Assembly (NCBI GenBank): GCA_022655215.1
Contig: JALCUE010000002.1
Location: 360,386-424,385, forward strand
Direction: 5' to 3'
Length of the DNA stretch: 64,000 nucleotides
From: Atopobiaceae bacterium
GTDB lineage: Bacteria; Actinomycetota; Coriobacteriia; Coriobacteriales; Atopobiaceae
The position numbers were made by a program, and so were the translations under genes. How positions within the stretch are numbered: position 1 is the stretch's first letter; each line of letters opens with the position of its first letter. This document shows positions 55,598 through 64,000 of this stretch, piece after piece. Under the pieces are notes generated by a model. It made no database searches and had not been told where the DNA came from. It saw only the letters and a program-made list of their open reading frames with translations.

Positions 55598-56499
55598 CGA
55601 AGGTGCTCATCACCGGCTGCAACGGACAGCTGGGAAACGAGCTTCAGCGCATCATCCGCGAGGGGAGGGCCGAGATAGGCCCCATCGACCCCATCTGGTC
55701 TGCGGCCGAGGTCGTCCCCACCGATGTGGACACGCTGGACATCACCGACGCGGACGCGGTGAGCCGCTTCTGCGAGGAGGGCCGCTTCGACGTCATCGTC
55801 AACTGCGCCGCAATGACCAACGTCGACGGCTGCGAGGTCATGGAGGACGTCGCCCACAAGGTGAACGCGCTCGCGCCCCGCAACCTCGCCCGCGCCGCCC
55901 AGGCCACGGGGGCCAGGATCGTGCAGGTCTCGACCGACTACGTCTTCCCCGGCACCGACCCCAGGCCTCGCGTGGAGACGGACGAGCCCGCCCCGATCTC
56001 GGCCTATGGACGCACCAAGCTCGACGGCGAGCGTCTCGTGGCCGAGGCGTGCGAGCGTCATCTCATCATGCGCACCGCCTGGCTCTACGGTTACGTGGGA
56101 CACAACTTCGTCCGGACGATGATGGGGCTGGGCGAGACCCACGACCACGTCACCGTCGTGGACGACCAGATGGGCAACCCCACCAGCGCCAATGACCTCG
56201 CCTACGAGATCCTCAAGGTCGCGGCCACGGATGGCTACGGCATCTACCACTGCACGAACGAGGGGACCTGTTCCTGGGCCGACTTCGCCGCCGCCATCAT
56301 GGAGGGCGCCGGACTCGACTGCGAGGTGTGCCGCTGCACCAGCGACGAGTACGCGGCCGCGCATCCGGACGCGGCGCACCGCCCCGCCTTCTCGAGCCTG
56401 GACAACGCTCATCTCGCCGCGACCGTGGGCGACGAGATGCGTCCCTGGCACGACGCGCTAGACTCTTTCCTCGGGAACCTGAACAAGATGGAGGGCTAG
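55594..56499 (+). CDS. rfbD: dTDP-4-dehydrorhamnose reductase
   Basis: 301 residues, short-chain dehydrogenase fold: N-terminal MTKVLITGCNGQLGNEL, STDYVFPGT, and the catalytic YGRTKLDGE with Tyr and Lys (about 131-135). It catalyses the last step to dTDP-L-rhamnose. It is translationally coupled to the upstream glycosyltransferase and followed 4 bases later by rfbB. The rfbA and rfbC activities are not encoded in this window. Confidence 0.94.
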   Translation: MTKVLITGCNGQLGNELQRIIREGRAEIGPIDPIWSAAEVVPTDVDTLDITDADAVSRFCEEGRFDVIVNCAAMTNVDGCEVMEDVAHKVNALAPRNLARAAQATGARIVQVSTDYVFPGTDPRPRVETDEPAPISAYGRTKLDGERLVAEACERHLIMRTAWLYGYVGHNFVRTMMGLGETHDHVTVVDDQMGNPTSANDLAYEILKVAATDGYGIYHCTNEGTCSWADFAAAIMEGAGLDCEVCRCTSDEYAAAHPDAAHRPAFSSLDNAHLAATVGDEMRPWHDALDSFLGNLNKMEG

Positions 56500-56502
56500 A
56501 CC

Positions 56503-57573
56503 ATGTCCAAGACCTACCTCGTGACCGGCGGAGCCGGGTTCATCGGGAGCAACTTCGTGCTCTACATGCTCGAGAACCATGATGACGTCCGCATCGTGAA
56601 CGTCGACAAGCTCACCTATGCCGGCAACCTCGAGAACCTCGCGGACGTGGAGGATGACCCCCGCTACGCCTTCTCGCAGACCGACATCTGCGACAAGCCC
56701 GCGGTGAAGGCCCTGTTCGAGAAGTACCAGCCCGACTACGTGGTCAACTTCGCGGCCGAGAGCCATGTCGACCGCTCCATCAAGTACCCCGAGGTCTTCG
56801 CCGAGACCAACGTCATGGGCACGGTCACCATGCTGAACTGCGCCAAGGAGGCATGGGAGCAGGCGGACGGGACCTACGGCGACCATAAGTACCTGCAGGT
56901 CTCCACCGATGAGGTCTATGGCAGCCTCTCCATCGACGAGCCGGACACGTTCTTCCGCGAGGACACGCCCCTGAACCCGCACTCGCCCTACTCGGCCTCC
57001 AAGGCCTCGGCCGACATGTTCGTGAAGGCCTACGGCGACACCTACGGCTTCCCGGTCAACATCACCCGCTGCTCCAACAACTACGGGCCCTACCAGTTCC
57101 CCGAGAAGCTCATCCCTCTCATGATCAACAACGCCCTGCATCACGAGAAGCTCCCCGTCTACGGTGACGGCATGAACGTCCGTGACTGGCTCTACGTGGC
57201 GGACCACTGCAAGGCCATCGACATGGTCCTGACCGGGGGCAAGACGGGCGAGGTCTACAACGTGGGCGGCCACAACGAGAAGCCCAACATGTTCATCGTG
57301 AGGTCCATCATCGCCGAGTGCTCCAAGGCCGTGGACGACCCCGCCATCACCGAGGCCCTCATCGAGCACGTCACCGACCGCAAGGGCCATGACCGCCGCT
57401 ACGGCATCGCGCCGGACAAGATCAAGGCCGATCTCGGCTGGTATCCCGAGACCGCCTTCGAGGACGGCATCGTGCTCACGATCGACTGGTACCTCGCCCA
57501 CGAGGAGTGGATGAGCCACGTCACGAGCGGTGCCTACATGGATTACTACAAGAGGATGTACGAGGGCAGGTAG
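56503..57573 (+). CDS. rfbB: dTDP-glucose 4,6-dehydratase
   Basis: 356 residues, extended SDR: NAD-binding YLVTGGAGFIGSNFV, AAESHVDRSI, STDEVYGSL and the catalytic YSASKASADM (Tyr and Lys). It forms dTDP-4-keto-6-deoxyglucose, the second step in dTDP-rhamnose synthesis. Order here is rfbD then rfbB, with the membrane protein starting 2 bases after its stop. Confidence 0.96.
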   Translation: MSKTYLVTGGAGFIGSNFVLYMLENHDDVRIVNVDKLTYAGNLENLADVEDDPRYAFSQTDICDKPAVKALFEKYQPDYVVNFAAESHVDRSIKYPEVFAETNVMGTVTMLNCAKEAWEQADGTYGDHKYLQVSTDEVYGSLSIDEPDTFFREDTPLNPHSPYSASKASADMFVKAYGDTYGFPVNITRCSNNYGPYQFPEKLIPLMINNALHHEKLPVYGDGMNVRDWLYVADHCKAIDMVLTGGKTGEVYNVGGHNEKPNMFIVRSIIAECSKAVDDPAITEALIEHVTDRKGHDRRYGIAPDKIKADLGWYPETAFEDGIVLTIDWYLAHEEWMSHVTSGAYMDYYKRMYEGR

Positions 57574-57574
57574 G

Positions 57575-60500
57575 GTGGCCGAGACCACACGACCGCAGGG
57601 GAAGGCCACGGTCCGGACGCATTGGCGTCCGAGCCGTCGTGACGTCATCCTCGCGGTGGCGGTCGCCCTCGTCGTGGGCGTCTGCCTCTCCGTGGGACGC
57701 GAGTTCTATGCCACGTCCGGGGGCGTGTCGTTCGGCAGGCCCATGATCTGGCTGAGGGCGCTCGCCTATGCCGTGGCCGTCTTCGCGCTCCTGCTCGTGC
57801 TCTTCCGCGTGACCGATGCCGTCTCGTCACGTCCTCGCGAGGGGTCGCGTCTCTCGAGGTGGCTCGCGGGACTCGACTCCCATCGCAGACGCCTCCTCGT
57901 ATGGGTGGCCGTCATCGTCCTGTTCGTGCCGGCCTTCCTCGCGTTCTATCCCGGCAACTACTCGAGCGACGCTCCCGAGCAGGTGACCACCCTGCTCAAC
58001 CAAGGCGTCCTCGACCTGCACTGGCCGGCGGCGCACACCCTCGCGCTTGCCGGCTGCCTCGAGTTGGGCCATCTGGTCCTGGGCTCCTTCGACGCGGGCC
58101 TCACGCTGTTCTGCGTGTGCCAGGCGCTCCTGATCGCCTATGCGCTGGCCTTCGCGGCCGACAGGCTCATCTCGTGGAAGGTGCCTGCGGTTCCCGTCAT
58201 CGTGCTCGTGCTGCTCGTCGCGGCGAATCCCGTCATCCAGTACTTCGCCTTCGCCACGACGAAGGACTCGCTCTTCTCGGCATTCCTCCTCATCTCGTTC
58301 GTGGAGCTCATCGACCTCCTCCGCACCCCGAAACGCTTCACGTCGTCGCCGTCCAGGATGTTCGCCTTCCTGGCTGCCGCGACCGGTATGTGCCTCATGC
58401 GCAAGCAGGGGCTCTACGTCCTCATCGTGGTGATGCTGGTGGCGCTGCCGTTCGTGCGGGGATGGGCCACGCGCCTCAAGGTCATGGTGCCTGCGGTGGG
58501 AGCCCTCGTCGTCACGTCCGTCTTCGGCATGGTGGTGGGGGCCGTGTTCGTCACCAAGGCGGACTCCTCGCGAGAGGTGCTCTCCGTGCCGTCGCAGCAG
58601 GTCGCACGCACCTACATGCTCTGCCATGACGATCTCACGGACGAGCAGATCGAGCAGATCGGACGCTACTACGACCTGGACGCCCTCGAGGCCGGCAGGA
58701 CCACCGACAGCCCCTGGGAGGGTTACGCCGGCATCGGGACCCACTTCGACTCCACCACGGGCCGTGGCTACCTCGAACCCGTGAGCGATCCCGCCAAGGC
58801 GGCGTTGGACACCGATGCCTATTCGAGTGACACGGCAGGCTACTGGAGCATGTGGCTCTCCCTCATGGGCGGGCATGAGGGCGTCTACCTCGAGGCGTTC
58901 CTCTGGGGGGACGTCGGGTACGTGTATCCCACCTCGGCCGCGGCCAATCGCTGGTCGACCATGGTGTCACCTTGGAACGAGTTCTCGCTCACCATCGACG
59001 GCGTCCCGGCCGACGAGCAGGTCTCCGACTACGGCACCACCAGCCTGCTCCCCGCATACCGTGACTGGCTCGTGGGCAACGGCTGGAACATGTTCGCCTC
59101 GTGCCAGCCCCTCATGCTCCTCACCTCGCCAGCGCTGCCGTTCCTGCTCCTGACGTTCTCCTTCGTCCTGCTCGTCCGCAGGGGAGGACGCCTTCTGGTG
59201 GCCTGGCTTCTGCCGTTCGTCTACTGGCTGTCGCTCTCGCTCGGCCCCGTCATGTGCCTGCGATACGTGGCGCCGCTCTTCCTCTGCGCCCCGGTGATCG
59301 TGTGCATGCCCTTCGTGCCTCGGAAGCATCCGCATGCTATGCATGCTGCCGGCAAAGATGGAAACGATGCTGCGGCTGTTGTGGCCATTAGGCCTTTGGA
59401 TGGTAAGTGGAGAACGACGCCGATGGAGTTCCTCGGCCATCCGGCGCTCGTCGTGTGTGCCGCTATGTCTGCCGTCGTGATCTCATTATGCGACGCGGTC
59501 GATGGGAACGGCTATCTTCACCTCGGACCGGCTGTTCTCCTGCAAACCCTGGGCCTTTCCCTCCTACTCGCATCCGTGTTCCTCTTTGCCAGGTATGTCA
59601 TGAGTAGGACGGTGGCGCGTGTAACGGAAGGATCTCTGCCGCGTAGGAAAATCATAGTCTGCGCCGGCGTTATGTTCCTTTGCTGGCTACCTTGGCTTAT
59701 CGCCCTCTATCCTGCGAACTATCTTGGAGATACCCTCATCTCCGTGGGCTGGTTCACGAAGTACATCGATGGCTCCTCCGTTTTGCTTTCCGACCACAAC
59801 CCTATTCTCACCGTGCTCCTTTATGGCTCCATCGCTACCTTCGGCAGGGATGTCATCGGTGATGCTGGAATCGCCTTCTTCATCTATGTCCTGCTCCAGT
59901 CCTTTTTCTGCTCCCTTGCGTTCTCTTTGGCACTTGTCCATGCAGAGAGGAGACTTGGGCTCCCCAAGGTCGCGGCCGTCTTTCTGTTCCTGATCTATGC
60001 GCTTTGCCCCCTGTTTCCCGTCTGGAACGATTTCATCTCAAAGGACTCGCTTTATGCGCCTCTGTTTCTGGTCTGGCTCGTCTACCTGGTGGAGACCCTG
60101 CGTACTCGTGGGGCCCTTCTCGCAAAGTCGAGGAGAAGGACCTTGGAGTTCGTCCTGATAACGATTCTGTCGTGCTTGGTGAAGAAGCTCGGTTTCTATA
60201 TTGTGGCAGGTACTCTTCTGGTGACGGTTATATGGGCGTTCGTCCACATCCGGGGGACTTGGAGAGACGACCAGACGTTCAGGGCAGGTGCACGGCGTCT
60301 TGTGGCGACTCTGGTCTTCTCGGCCATCGTGATGATGGTCCTTCTGCCGAAGATCGTTTTCCCGCTTGTGGGAATCCAACCAAGCGAAACTTACGAGCTG
60401 TATTCCATCCAGTTGCAACAGACGGCGCGATACGTGGTCGACCATGGGGACGATGTGACCCCTGAGGAGCATGAGGCCATCGATGCTCTCCTTGGATATG

Positions 60501-61159
60501 ATGACCTGGCGGACAGATGCGTCTGGTATCTCTCTGATCCAGTGAAGTACGCGATTCAAGAGCCAACGGACGCCTACGGCGATTGGTTCAAGGCATACGT
60601 GGCGGAGGGTCTGAGGCATCCCGGCAGCTACTTCCAGACCTATACTGCACTTGAGTCTGACTTTGGGAAGTCCGACGCGCTTATGAAGACCCAGCTCGAT
60701 TCGAGTTTCATGGGAGATTATGATGCCTCTGGGATTCCAGAGGCATATACGAGCGAAGGTATCTTCATTTCAACGGGCGAATATGCACAGAAGGTCTATT
60801 CTGCGGTCGAATCCCTTCCTCTCGTCGGTGTCCTCTTCCATAATGCACTCTACTCACTTGTGATTCCGTTCTTCCTGTTCGGCATGATCATCGAGTCTTC
60901 CCGCGAGACGAGACCGATCGTGCTTCTTGCGGGTGTCGCCGTCCTTCTTACGCTTGGTGGGGTCTGGATCTCTCCCGTATCCGTTTGGTCGCTTGGAAAC
61001 AGATATCTGTTGCCATTGCTCTATGCGGCTCCATATCTCATCTGCTTGGCATGGATGTCCACTTCGCATGCGGGCAGTGTCGAGTCAGATGGCGCCATAG
61101 CCGGTAATGAGTCCCAACGAGACAGTTCTGCCAGCAAATTGATCGATTGCGAATGCTGA
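57575..61159 (+). CDS. Duplicated GT-C-like multipass membrane protein (DUF6020-like)
   Basis: 1194 residues from GTG 57575 (GAGGGCAGG upstream, 2 bases after the rfbB stop). It consists of two homologous halves of about 590 residues each, both with many membrane helices and a signature after the third helix: FYPGNYSSDAPEQ (near residue 130) and LYPANYLGDTLIS (near residue 715). Each half also has a large extracytoplasmic loop, followed by C-terminal helices. The Tyr-Pro-Gly/Ala-Asn-Tyr-x-x-Asp motif on the outer side resembles GT-C glycosyltransferases and DUF6020 proteins; assignment is by pattern, not search. The second half (from about 59330) has clearly lower GC: by hand count 33/60 at 59701 and 27/60 at 60841, against 41/60 at 58081. 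It returns to high GC after the stop. It may add or export side-chain sugars of the surface polymer. Confidence 0.72.
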   Translation: MAETTRPQGKATVRTHWRPSRRDVILAVAVALVVGVCLSVGREFYATSGGVSFGRPMIWLRALAYAVAVFALLLVLFRVTDAVSSRPREGSRLSRWLAGLDSHRRRLLVWVAVIVLFVPAFLAFYPGNYSSDAPEQVTTLLNQGVLDLHWPAAHTLALAGCLELGHLVLGSFDAGLTLFCVCQALLIAYALAFAADRLISWKVPAVPVIVLVLLVAANPVIQYFAFATTKDSLFSAFLLISFVELIDLLRTPKRFTSSPSRMFAFLAAATGMCLMRKQGLYVLIVVMLVALPFVRGWATRLKVMVPAVGALVVTSVFGMVVGAVFVTKADSSREVLSVPSQQVARTYMLCHDDLTDEQIEQIGRYYDLDALEAGRTTDSPWEGYAGIGTHFDSTTGRGYLEPVSDPAKAALDTDAYSSDTAGYWSMWLSLMGGHEGVYLEAFLWGDVGYVYPTSAAANRWSTMVSPWNEFSLTIDGVPADEQVSDYGTTSLLPAYRDWLVGNGWNMFASCQPLMLLTSPALPFLLLTFSFVLLVRRGGRLLVAWLLPFVYWLSLSLGPVMCLRYVAPLFLCAPVIVCMPFVPRKHPHAMHAAGKDGNDAAAVVAIRPLDGKWRTTPMEFLGHPALVVCAAMSAVVISLCDAVDGNGYLHLGPAVLLQTLGLSLLLASVFLFARYVMSRTVARVTEGSLPRRKIIVCAGVMFLCWLPWLIALYPANYLGDTLISVGWFTKYIDGSSVLLSDHNPILTVLLYGSIATFGRDVIGDAGIAFFIYVLLQSFFCSLAFSLALVHAERRLGLPKVAAVFLFLIYALCPLFPVWNDFISKDSLYAPLFLVWLVYLVETLRTRGALLAKSRRRTLEFVLITILSCLVKKLGFYIVAGTLLVTVIWAFVHIRGTWRDDQTFRAGARRLVATLVFSAIVMMVLLPKIVFPLVGIQPSETYELYSIQLQQTARYVVDHGDDVTPEEHEAIDALLGYDDLADRCVWYLSDPVKYAIQEPTDAYGDWFKAYVAEGLRHPGSYFQTYTALESDFGKSDALMKTQLDSSFMGDYDASGIPEAYTSEGIFISTGEYAQKVYSAVESLPLVGVLFHNALYSLVIPFFLFGMIIESSRETRPIVLLAGVAVLLTLGGVWISPVSVWSLGNRYLLPLLYAAPYLICLAWMSTSHAGSVESDGAIAGNESQRDSSASKLIDCEC

Positions 61160-61230
61160 ATGGCTTCGAGACGCCCGTGGTCTGGATGGGCGATCTCGCC
61201 TCACCCCCTCGTCTCCTCTCCCGCTCGCGG

Positions 61231-61236
61231 TAGAAT
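61231..61236 (+). promoter_or_regulatory. -10 element for a leaderless transcript of the GT2 gene
   Basis: TAGAAT ends 6 bases before ATG 61243, so transcription would begin at or next to the start codon. No Shine-Dalgarno sequence is visible between them. Confidence 0.55.
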
Positions 61237-61242
61237 GGCCTC

Positions 61243-63210
61243 ATGAACAAGGCAGACGCATCCTCCGCGATCGACCTCGAGCTCGATGAGGTCATCCCCT
61301 TCTACGGGAGGGGTGACCTCGTGCGCTTCGTCTGCACCATGCCGGCTTCCATGGAGGCCCCCGTTCGCATCCATGCCACGTGCGGGAACCGTCGGCGCAG
61401 GCACATGGAGACCTTCGTCAGCCAGGACCATATCGTGGGCGATGGCGGTCACGCCAGGAGGTTCCTGACCTTCACCGCGAGGATGACCCCCGAGATCTGG
61501 GCCTGCAGGGCAACGGTGACCATGGGGCCCGGCGTGTTCGCCCCTCACGTGACGCGTGACGTTCCGGAGGACGAGTACAGGGCGGCCCTGGACGACTTCG
61601 CCCGAGGCCATGTGAGCGCGCAGAACGATCCCGCCTACCCGACCTGGCTCGAGCACCACCGCGCGCAGGCTCCCGAGCTCGACCGTCAGCGCGAGGCCTT
61701 CGCCTCACGTCCCTCGGGCCCTCTCGTGAGCATCGTCACGCCCGTCTTCCGCCCTCCTGCGACCTACCTTCGCGCCATGGTGGACTCCGTCCTCGCCCAG
61801 ACCTACGGCCATCTCGAGCTCGTCCTCGTGAACGTCAGCGGCGACTGCCCCGAGGTCGACTCCGTGCTCTCCTCCTACGATGACCCACGCATCCGCGTGG
61901 TCACGGCCGACAATGCCGGCATCGCCTCCAACACGAACCTGGGCATCTCCTCCGCCCATGGCGACTATGTGGGCTTCGTCGACCATGATGACTTCATCGA
62001 GCCGGACGCGCTCTTCCGCTATGTCGAGACGATCGATTCCCATCCGGACTGCGACCTGCTCTTCTGCGACGAGGACCTCTGGGGCGATCCCGAGGCCGAC
62101 GCCACGACGGTGACCGATTCCTCGCGTGCGAGGCCGTTCAGCGCCCGTCTCAAGCCGGGATGGAACCCCGACCTCCTGCTCAGCCATGATTACGTCTGCC
62201 ACCTCCTCATGGTGAGCAGGCGCGTGCTCGAGGCCACCGAGCGTTCCGGCGACGGCGTCTCGGGAGCGCAGGACTATGACCTCACGCTCAAGGCGTCCGA
62301 GGTCGCCCGCGAGGTCTGCCACGTCCCGCGGGTCCTCTACCACTGGCGCTGTCATCCCGGATCAACGGCCGCGAACTTCGGGAGCAAGCCCGAGGCGCTC
62401 CATGCCGGACTCGAGGCCATCGAGGGCCATCTGAATCGCTCGGACGTCCCCGCCCATGTCGAGGAGGGCGTGAGCACGTTCTCGTACAGGGTCCGCTACG
62501 ACGACGAGACGTCCGCCGGCGCCTCCGTCGTCCTCATGGGGGACCAGGCGACGTCGACGCGTGCCCAAGCGTACCTCGGGCATCCCCGCCTCGAGGTCAT
62601 CCCATGCGGGAGGGACGCGTCCTCCGTGAACCGGGCCGTCGCCCTGGCCACGTGCGACCGGGTCGTCCTGGTCGATGGGGGATGCTCCCCCGGGGACGGC
62701 TCCTGGCTTTCCGACCTTCTCGGCCCGCTCTCGCGTCCTGAGGTGGGTCTGGTGGCTCCCAAGCTCGTCAGCGCCGACGGCCTGGTCGTGGCCGACGGCC
62801 TCGTCGTCCGGCCGGATGGGTCCATCGGTGCCGTCGGCCGTGGGTTGTCCGAGGTTGATCTCGGATACATGACGATGCTCGCCCATGCGCGGGACTGCTC
62901 CGCGGTTCCCGGTGCCTGCCTCGCCTTCCGTCGCTCCGTCTTCGACGCCGTGGGGGGTCTCGACGAGCACGCCGGACTCGGCATGCTCGATGTGGTCGAC
63001 CTCTGCCTCCGCATGCGCGAGCAGGGACTCCTCGTGGTGGTCGAGCCCTACACGCCGGTCACCTTCGGAGGCGACGTCCCCGAGGTCGGGAGGGAGGCCG
63101 AGGCCTTCCGCGCCGCCCTCCTCGCCAGGCATCCGGCCCTCGTGGACGGCGATCCGTACATGAACCCGGCCCTTGATCCGTGGAGCGATTGGTCCGCGCT
63201 GGGGGAGTAG
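61243..63210 (+). CDS. GT2 glycosyltransferase with degenerate second GT2 domain
   Basis: 655 residues. An N-terminal region (about 1-155) resembles the linker of the larger glycosyltransferase at 52334. An intact GT2 domain follows: VSIVTPVFRPP (about 162), VDHDDFIEPDA (about 246), CDEDLWGD, and PGWNPDLLLSHDYVCH, closely paralleling the neighbour's domain. The last third (about 425-655) still looks like a GT2 fold (VPGACLAFRRSVFDAVGG) but lacks a recognisable DxD (VVLVDGGCSPGDGSW) and the first strand motif is gone. It probably extends the same polymer with one active site. It appears to be transcribed without a leader from a promoter at 61231. Confidence 0.85.
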   Translation: MNKADASSAIDLELDEVIPFYGRGDLVRFVCTMPASMEAPVRIHATCGNRRRRHMETFVSQDHIVGDGGHARRFLTFTARMTPEIWACRATVTMGPGVFAPHVTRDVPEDEYRAALDDFARGHVSAQNDPAYPTWLEHHRAQAPELDRQREAFASRPSGPLVSIVTPVFRPPATYLRAMVDSVLAQTYGHLELVLVNVSGDCPEVDSVLSSYDDPRIRVVTADNAGIASNTNLGISSAHGDYVGFVDHDDFIEPDALFRYVETIDSHPDCDLLFCDEDLWGDPEADATTVTDSSRARPFSARLKPGWNPDLLLSHDYVCHLLMVSRRVLEATERSGDGVSGAQDYDLTLKASEVAREVCHVPRVLYHWRCHPGSTAANFGSKPEALHAGLEAIEGHLNRSDVPAHVEEGVSTFSYRVRYDDETSAGASVVLMGDQATSTRAQAYLGHPRLEVIPCGRDASSVNRAVALATCDRVVLVDGGCSPGDGSWLSDLLGPLSRPEVGLVAPKLVSADGLVVADGLVVRPDGSIGAVGRGLSEVDLGYMTMLAHARDCSAVPGACLAFRRSVFDAVGGLDEHAGLGMLDVVDLCLRMREQGLLVVVEPYTPVTFGGDVPEVGREAEAFRAALLARHPALVDGDPYMNPALDPWSDWSALGE

Positions 63211-63221
63211 GGCGGTCGGGG

Positions 63222-63227
63222 TACAAT
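63222..63227 (+). promoter_or_regulatory. -10 element for mfd, near-leaderless
   Basis: TACAAT ends 9 bases before the ATG at 63237, leaving room for a leader of only about two or three bases. Confidence 0.55.
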
Positions 63228-63236
63228 GACGCCATC

Positions 63237-64000
63237 ATGTTCATAAACCGCGTCTCCAGACAGATCCTCACGGCTCCCGAGCTCATGCCCGTCATGCACG
63301 AGCTGCGTGGCGGTTCCGACGCGACGCTCGCGGTCTCGCAGAGCGCCCGTCCCCTCCTGCTCGCGAGCATCTGGGCCGATCGCCCCCGCCCCTGCCTCTT
63401 CGTGGTCTCGGGTGAGGAGGCCGCCGATCGCACGGCCCGCACCCTCGCCGCATGGTTGGGCATGGACGTGGTCTCCCGCTATCCGGAGCGCAAGGACCTC
63501 CCCTGGGCCGACGTCGCGCCCGACCAGGCCGTGGTGGGCGCCCGCTGCCGATCCCTCGCTCGTCTCGCCCATGGCGAGCCCTGCGTCGTGGTCGCGAGCG
63601 CGCGGTCCCTCATCCGTCGCGTGCCTCCCGTGGGGACGGGCTACTTCGAGTCCAGCACCTTCTCGGTGGGCGACGAGGTCGACTACCAGGACATGGGGCC
63701 GCTCCTCGTGGGCATGGGCTACGCGGACTCGGGCGAGGTCGATGGCCCCGGCACCTTCCACGTCCATGGCGACGCGGTCGACGTCTTCCCCGCGCAGGCG
63801 ACCTCTCCCGTGCGCATCGAGTTCTTCGGCGACGAGGTCGATCGCATCCGCCGCATGGTCCCCTCCACGGGACAGACCATCGGCGAGCTCGAGGAGGTCG
63901 TCGTCTCGCCGTGCCGCGAGATCGCCCTCACCGACGACACGGTGGCCCGGGCGAGGAAGGCCCTCTACGCTGCCGCCCAGGACGACACCGCCGTGGCCGT
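63237..64000 (+). CDS. mfd: Transcription-repair coupling factor Mfd (3' truncated by window)
   Basis: The frame from ATG 63237 (MFINRVSRQILTAPELMPVM) stays open to the window end, about 254 residues. It matches the UvrB-homology module at the Mfd N-terminus: PCLFVVSGEEAADRTARTL, an SARSLIRRVPP segment, GTFHVHGDAVDVFPA and VRIEFFGDEVDRIRRM. The absence of the UvrB Walker A (GxTGSGKT) near the start separates it from uvrB. Mfd removes stalled RNA polymerase and recruits UvrA; the RNA-polymerase-binding and helicase domains would lie beyond the window. Confidence 0.9.
   Translation, partial: MFINRVSRQILTAPELMPVMHELRGGSDATLAVSQSARPLLLASIWADRPRPCLFVVSGEEAADRTARTLAAWLGMDVVSRYPERKDLPWADVAPDQAVVGARCRSLARLAHGEPCVVVASARSLIRRVPPVGTGYFESSTFSVGDEVDYQDMGPLLVGMGYADSGEVDGPGTFHVHGDAVDVFPAQATSPVRIEFFGDEVDRIRRMVPSTGQTIGELEEVVVSPCREIALTDDTVARARKALYAAAQDDTAVA

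Overview
The window reads as a chromosomal segment of a high-GC, anaerobic, saccharolytic actinobacterium, most likely of class Coriobacteriia (Olsenella/Atopobiaceae-like). This placement is inferred from gene content: rubrerythrin, a GlgC/GlgD two-subunit ADP-glucose pyrophosphorylase, transmembrane-anchored glycoside hydrolase family 3 (GH3) enzymes, a signal-peptide-bearing C69 dipeptidase, DUF4422-GT2 glycosyltransferases and a LytTR/GHKL signalling pair. No rRNA operon, prophage, insertion sequence or CRISPR array was seen. One tRNA (Asp, GTC) is present.

Layout. (1) 1-18014: a GH3 island with four large membrane-anchored paralogues in which the usual GH3 domain order is inverted, one conventional cytoplasmic GH3, a GtrA-like membrane protein, and a LytTR response regulator/GHKL kinase pair divergent from one paralogue. 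Two paralogues share an almost identical 0.8-kb internal block. (2) 18230-23564: secreted C69 dipeptidase, then dnaX-ebfC-recR. (3) 23622-28402: argC-argJ-argB-argD behind a near-perfect ARG box. (4) 28487-34352: a hairpin-rich leader, a 49-residue membrane peptide, a Bce-type ABC exporter with two unequal FtsX permeases, and a single-pass protein of unknown function. (5) 34479-37641: tRNA-Asp, a HAD phosphatase with an apparent ACG start, an Rrf2 regulator, an Fe-S-less MutY relative, and rubrerythrin. (6) 37764-39015: a winged-helix/PD-(D/E)XK-like gene bracketed by two copies of a 66-bp palindromic repeat. (7) nth, then a glycogen operon glgB-glgP-glgC-glgD-glgA followed by a GH13-GH77 fusion; GlgB and GlgA both carry long Lys/Ala/Pro tails. 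(8) 52334-63210: a cell-surface polysaccharide cluster (DUF4422-GT2-GT2, rfbD, rfbB, a duplicated GT-C-like membrane protein, a GT2). (9) The 5' end of mfd.

How it fits together: the GH3 enzymes would release sugars outside and inside the cell, and the glg operon stores and mobilises glucose as glycogen. The rhamnose and glycosyltransferase genes build an envelope polymer. The most unusual items are the palindrome-bracketed nuclease-like gene, the GH3 array with a conversion tract, histone-H1-like tails on two glycogen enzymes, the base-composition break inside a duplicated GT-C-like gene, and an ACG start codon.
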